64,000 nucleotides of DNA, from contig OY757904.1 of NCBI GenBank assembly GCA_963585895.1, forward strand, positions 63,098,008 to 63,162,007, read 5' to 3'. The stretch comes from Sepioteuthis lessoniana (taxonomy: Eukaryota > Mollusca > Cephalopoda > Myopsida > Loliginidae). Shown here in pieces: positions 51,320 through 58,693 of this stretch. Below the pieces are notes generated by a model that had not been told where the DNA came from, made no database searches, and was given only the letters and a program-made list of their open reading frames with translations. Numbering within the stretch: the stretch's first letter is position 1; each line of letters opens with the position of its first letter. A program made the translations under genes and the position numbers.

Positions 51320-52750
51320 CCTCCTTTGTTCGGGATGGTCCCTTTTCTTTTACGCATGCGTAGATCCTCTTTCCGTCAGAGGCCTCTGGGAGTTTCTGCA
51401 TATTTTAATAATTATTTTAATTCAATTTAGATTTTTTTCTATTTGTTTATTCCCTACAGCTTCTATGTTCTAAGACACCCTTAATGATTGATAATCTTTC
51501 CCTTCTTTTCGTTGTTATTAAATTCGTTGTTAAAGAATTGCTTGAATTGCCTTATTGTATTGAACCACGTCCTTGTTTATTGGTGTCCTGCTAGTCATAC
51601 ACATATATATCACACACCTATGAGTAGAAGGTCTTCTACACTACAGCAGTTTCGTCTAAGAAACATTTCTTTTTTTCCTTTCTTTGAAATGTATTATTTG
51701 TCGTTGGGACGTGATATAGCATTGAAAGTGAAGTGACTTTAACCCATCAAGTCCCACGAGAATGATAATAAAAAAAATAAATATATAATTCGAAGAAAGT
51801 AGTCTAAGGATTAGACTATTAAGTAATAATTCAAGGCAAATAGGAATATCCATTTTAGTGTTCAATGTCAACGACTATCGAATGTATAATTAACTTCAGA
51901 TTAAAGTTATATCGAAACTGCAGAGCGAAAATATTTTTTTATAAAATTAAACGAAAAACATTTAATTTTGTTGTTCCATTATAAATTTATTTCAGCCTTA
52001 TAAATAGTCTTCCTCAGATGGATGAAATACAGTTTTATATTTGAATATAATGTTGGCAGGTTTACCGGCGAGAAGAGAAGTAAAAAAAAAATGTTTAAAA
52101 AAACCCAAAACTTTTTTAACGGTGGAAATATCATTATAGATTTACAAATAATGTTAATTAAAAAAACCCATTACCAATAATTTAGAATATGACTGAATTT
52201 TTACTTGAGACTCAATTAAAGTATTAAAAATTAATTCCTATTTTCGTTGAAATTATTGTATATTATAAAGATTAAAAAATGAAATGCATGTATTCTAAAA
52301 GTGTTATTATATATCAATACTAATTTAGCCAAAAGTCAAGAAGAATATAATTTGTCAATATAATATTTAATTACAAAAAGAAATCTCTTATCGTCCGGAG
52401 CAATGTAAATCTGTCTACATTATATTCAAATACTTAATGTATTTCATCCATCTGAAGATGGTCATTTTATATGGCTAAAGTAAATTTATAATGAAAATAC
52501 AGCATTGAATTTTTTCTTTTAATTTTATATATATATATATGCCATTCTCGAAATTTGTCATTCCTTCCCTTCTGTCGGTTACCAACTGATTGACAGAATA
52601 TTTATAAAAAAAAAACCTTGTCTGTGACTGTTTCTCGCATTAAACGTGAGAGTTCCCGTGTTTGAGCCCGTATTGTTGGTGACACAGCCGGGTACTAGGT
52701 TCACTGTTGAATACATCATAATATCTATCGATCTATCTGTTTTTAGCACA

Positions 52751-52808
<58 letters not shown>

Positions 52809-52899
52809 CATTAATGCCCAGTCAACATCCGAATGCGGTATTCAAGTCAACTTTTTTTACCTGAACAAATCTTAAAAATCGATTTGAAAGTAGCAATTT

Positions 52900-52962
<63 letters not shown>

Positions 52963-55900
52963 GATGTAAGTACATGCATAAAAGGTTTATATTATTGAAT
53001 ATACAAATAATTATATGTTTTTTAAATTTCTTTTCTCTTCAGATATGCAATCTTACGTTTGGTTCTTGGTCATACAACGATGTAGAAGTGACAGTGGTAA
53101 ACGCACGTGAAACTGGAGATAGTTTTAATTATTTGCTCAATGGAGAGTGGGAACTTATTTACTTTTCTGTCAGCAGAATTGCTACAAACTACTCATGCTG
53201 CAAAGAAACTTACTCAACTGTAATATTTCAGATTAAAATACGACGCAAACCGGCTGTTTATCTTCTGAATTTACTTTTCCCCACGATAATAATCTCGGCA
53301 ATTGGACTCTTGAGTTTCTTCATCCCCTCCGAATCCGGTGAGAAAATTTCTATTAGTGTCACCGTATTGTTGTCTCTTGCTGTTTTTCAATTGGTCATCA
53401 GTGAGTCGCTGCCGCCGAATTCTGACAGTTTACCCTATCTCGGTACGTAAACTTTTTAATTACTTCTTCATTTTATTTTTACTTTAGAAATATCACTTGT
53501 GAAAGATTATGTGACCCACGCTGAAATTCGTTCCGTACTCTATTTCCTAGTGGGTGTAATGGTTAAAGCGCTGGACTTTGGAATCGTAGTAAGCGAGTTC
53601 GAACTCGAATCGTGCTATTTCGGACATATGCCCTTGGAAAAGGTATGATTCCCCTTATCTTCCTATCTATGGGTTAAATAGTACGACTACTGTCCTTCTA
53701 AAATGATGGATTTGGCATTAAATAACACGAGTAGGTTAATATGCTATAAGATAACAAACAAACATCTATTTCATTTGAGTTCAAGTGAAAAGTGTTTTTA
53801 TTTACTTATCATTGCTTTTGCAGAAGAGCAAACGTTGCCTCTCTCACATAATCTTCACTGAGGACAACCATTTAAAGTGTGGAGAGTGGCCTCGCGGTGT
53901 AATGGTTAAAGCGATGGACTGCGAAATCGTAGTAACCGAGTTCGAACTCAAGTCGCAGTATTACGTTCACTTTCTGACAAATATCCTTAGGAAACGTATG
54001 AACCCCCTAATCCTCCCAGGTATAGGTTAAATAGTACTACTACTGTTCTTCTAGGAGAATGGCATTGGCATTAAATAACCAACAAAGGTTAATATGTCAT
54101 TAAACAAAGAAACCAAACTATTTAAATTGTGACCAAGTCGGATGCTGCTAAATTTTGGTGATCAGAAGAAAACTTGTGTTTTTAGCGCGACTTGGTCTCG
54201 GGGTATTTAGGAAGCATTTCGGTGTAACTGTGGAGCAACTTGTGTGGTTTAAACTCTTTACACAGTTGTTATGGTTCGATAGACCAATTGCTAAACTGAA
54301 GACAGGGACTCCCAGAAAGCTTTAAGATCGAACTTCAGTAAGAAGAACAAATATACCCCCGACTTACACAAAACAGCAACAACAAAACGTCATTATACTA
54401 GTAACTCTACGCCGAAGGGAATGGACACAGCGATCCGTGTTCAAATACTGGACGAGGTTCGTTGCATTTCAGATAGCTCTAACAACTTTGAGAAACGTAT
54501 GATTTTAACTATTACCCTTAATATATAACTAAATGTGGAGGTGCCCATGGTGTAATGGTTATCGTCGTAGGAAATGGACACGGCAACTCGAGTTCAAACC
54601 CTGGACAAGACTGATTGCATTTCACATAGCACTAATACCCTTGGGAAAGGTATGAATCCAATTATTCTCCCTCCAGCTATGGGTAAATAGTAGGAAATAC
54701 TGGGTTCTTCAGCCTTAGTGAGGCAACTAGTCTAGGAGAAGGAAAACTCTGAATTTAAACATGTTAAACTCCGCTTAAAAAATTGACCTTGTGTCATATC
54801 CTGCCCGAGCGGAGAGGTCGGTAAATAAGATATATAACTAAATAGTAAGATAAACTGGGCTCTTTTGTCTTATTGTGGCAACCTGTATAGAAGAAAGAAA
54901 ACTCTAAATTTAAACCCATTCTACTCCGCTTAGAAATTGACTTTGTGTCGTATTCTGCTCCTGGCCAAAGGGTTGGATAAATACCTAATCTTCCGCCCTA
55001 ACTTGTTTATCCTGATCCTCCTGTAGAATAAGTAAATTTGGCGACCTTAGTCGAGGGTGACCCGAAGGCTCCCTATTCAACAGCTACTACACCGAGGTAG
55101 GGGAGTGCGCCACTCCATTTCTTAGATTGCTCCATTTTACCCTTGATACACACCTTATAACGCTTAGTGTTAAGCAATGCAGCATTAAGTACCATTTTTA
55201 AAGTCTTTCGTATGACTCAACCTGGGATTGAACCCCGGTCTCTTAGAGCACTTTACCCATTAAACTATATTTTATTAAAGATAATAGAACACGAATATTC
55301 ATTATGCTTTTTTTTTTTAATGAGGTTCTCCTGTTTTTGTTTATATTGCGTCAGTGTGGTGTCGAAATTATATAAGAATTGTCGAAAATTCTTAATCTCC
55401 ATAGATATATAATTTTCTAGGTGCGCTTAGCTTAATGTAGAAGATGGAATCAATGACTACTGTTTAAAATCCTGAACGAGGTTATTTGTGTTTCCCTTCA
55501 CGCTAATGCCCTTGGGAAAGGCATGAATCCATCTCTTTCACTCGCTATGAGTAAATTGTATGACTGACAAGATTCTTTTGTTTGGGTATGTCAACCAGTT
55601 TAGGAGAAGGAAAACTCTGAATTCAAACCAGTTTTACTACGCTTCGAAATCGACCTAGTTTCACATCCTCTCGGATGTGGAGTTTGGGTGATGGGGTAAA
55701 TTTAAACATTGATAGTAAGTGAGAGCATTAAAAATACCACACGAATGTCACTTGGTACTAAAACTGACTTGACCTACGTTTCCTAATTTATTCATAATAT
55801 TCATTACTCGTCTCTTTGAAAGTTGAGCATTTTATCACATTCTTTCTTGGGAAAGGTATGAAACACCCAATCCTCCCAGCTATGGGTTAAATAGTACTAC

Positions 55901-58259
55901 TACTGTTCTTCTAGGAGAATGAATTTGGCATTAAATAACCTACAAAGGTTGATATGCCATTAGAAAGAAAGTCTCTTTTTGTATTTTTGTAAGTGTACTT
56001 ATTGCTGATATTATTTTTTCTTGTAAATCAACCAAATCTATTTTACAGGTTATTTCTTCTTGGCTAACATGTTATTTGTCGGCTTCTGTTGTACAACGTC
56101 TATCACTGTACTCAACATATATCACTCAAAAGCAGATAATTCAACCATTATTCGGATAGTTCGGTATATTAAGACCAAAGGAAGATCGCTGAAAATCGCA
56201 GACCAAACAAAGTATGACGTAACAAAAGTAAGCAACTTATTTTCCATATAACAGGTATTTTCAAGAAGCGCTAGGAATAGCGCATTCTATTAGCATTAAT
56301 AAATATTTTATAGAAGCACCTAATATAGGCAGGTCATTCAATAAACAAGGGTAATTTTCCATGAGAAGTTAGCAATAGGAAACGCTATTTACTGTAGTAC
56401 CTCTTTCAAGGTAATCAATCGTAATGGGTCTTTTCATGTCCCAGAAGAGTGTTATTATGGCCTTCTTTACTGATTACTGCTCCAAGAATGTTTTCTTTTA
56501 TGGTAAGGCAGTATGTTTCCACTCCGTGGATTAATATTTCGTCTCAGGCTCGGAGTTTAGCCCATTTGTAAATATTTTTTGTCCAAAATACGCTTCAACG
56601 TACATATCAAATCATTCTTCTGGAAATTTCAGATGGTTTGCACTTCTAAACCATCAAATATTTGATGACAGAGCGCTGTTCAAACATGGATAACTTTGTT
56701 TCATTTACTACGATTATGAATTGCCTCAAAACAAATATTTTTGCCAGATTTAAATGATTTTTTTACTATAAACCAATTCCAAACAATTCAGTTTACATTT
56801 ATAAAAAAATTCTTTAAAAATATCTTAATCAATTTAGATAAAATTCTTCTTCAACAAATCAGGCTATGAATCCTTTGGAGTGAGTATATATTTCATTCTA
56901 ATCATAAACGTGCAGAAATTTGTTGCAAATATTCCTAGTTCCATACTTATCCAGTGTGGTATTTTCTGTTAGGATCCAAACTATGGAAAGAATAGATACG
57001 TTTGAAAATTAATAGTATTAAATCGGTAACTTAAAACCATGTAATTGTACCCAAATTATTTGTTTTCAGAATAGAAATCTGATACTATTATTGTGTGCAA
57101 ATGAACAATAGTATCAATGACATGAAACCATATAATTGATTTCCAATAAGAATTGAAGAAAATAAATGAACCTGGACATTAAATAACAGAAGGGTTGACT
57201 TGCTGCAAAACCAGCTTTAAACTTTTCAGTTGATATCATTTTAACCACTGAAATACCTGATTTTTTGATTTGACTAGTTATAGAGATTGCACATCAGGGA
57301 ATAAACCCTTGGAACCCTGAGCCTGCTCTGACCGTAGACTCATAGCTTGAAAAATGGGTGAAAATATAAAATACTGGAATGTTATTTGATAGATTTTCAG
57401 ACTATCAATTGGAGTTTTCAACGCTTTAGATATGATTTTAGATACATTACGAAACAATGAAATTACATAGAAAGTATAAAATTGCAGCATTGGCAATAAC
57501 AATATAGAAGTGGGGAATCCCTCGGCTGAAATTACGACCGTCTGGGTTTACCTACTTCTAGTTAGCGGCAAAAATCCTAGCATCTCATGTTCAAGGGAAT
57601 GTGATTTAGATTTGAGAAAAATATCGAAGGGCTTAATAAGGGAAAATTATAAAGAGCTGCCAAAATACTATAAGACCAAATGAGCAATTGCTGGTTTACA
57701 GTAAATAATCACATATACAGATAAATACATGCAAAAGCATTAGCATAAGAGATGTATTAACAGTATACGCACTCCGTATTGATTTGGTTTGGTTTTATGG
57801 CATATCAACCGTTGTAGGTTATTCATGCCATATCCTGTTTATACGTATATATTGAATATATATATAATTTGTAAACACATTTTCTAGATAACATTCGTAA
57901 ACGAGCCTGAGCTTTTTTTTTACACATAGTTAAATGGTTTCAAGTATTACTATATAACAGTCATATTTTAACATCAGTCATTTGTTTGCTCTCATAGTTT
58001 GTTCTCTTTGACCCATAGATAGGGCCCAATCAGGTGCTACCACAACGAACCAGAGTGAACCGGGGACCAATGGCAAAGAAGAAGTACTCTAAATTCTTCA
58101 AATCTCCAAGGCTCGTTATCAGATTGTATAATCTCATATCTAGGACACTCGTTGGAGAGGTCTTACTTCTCTGCAGAAATGCAGTTGGTGTATACTATTG
58201 CCCTAGCTGTCTGGGCTGACACTCCATATTGATATAGTATATACCCACTTTAGGCTTTA

Positions 58260-58298
<39 letters not shown>

Positions 58299-58651
58299 GT
58301 ACAATTTGATGGAGACTCAAACTCGGTTGAGTCGTCATTATAAATTTATATATATATATATATATATATACTGATTCCGGAAAGTAAATTGTAACAACCT
58401 GTAGGTTTTTGTATTTGTATGATGGGAAGTCGTGGATATTCTAATTAATTTTTCAAACACTTCATCTCTCTCGTGAGATAGTAAGTTACGATCTCCATCC
58501 AATGGTTTTATTTATGCCATAGTAAAAGCCCTGTATTAATGCTCAAAGCGGAATATATTGCATTAATATGTAGTCAGGCTATTATTAATTTACTCCTTAT
58601 CTACAGTAGTTGTAGGTGAGTAATGTATCTATTCGTATGTGTGCGCGTGCA

Positions 58652-58693
<42 letters not shown>

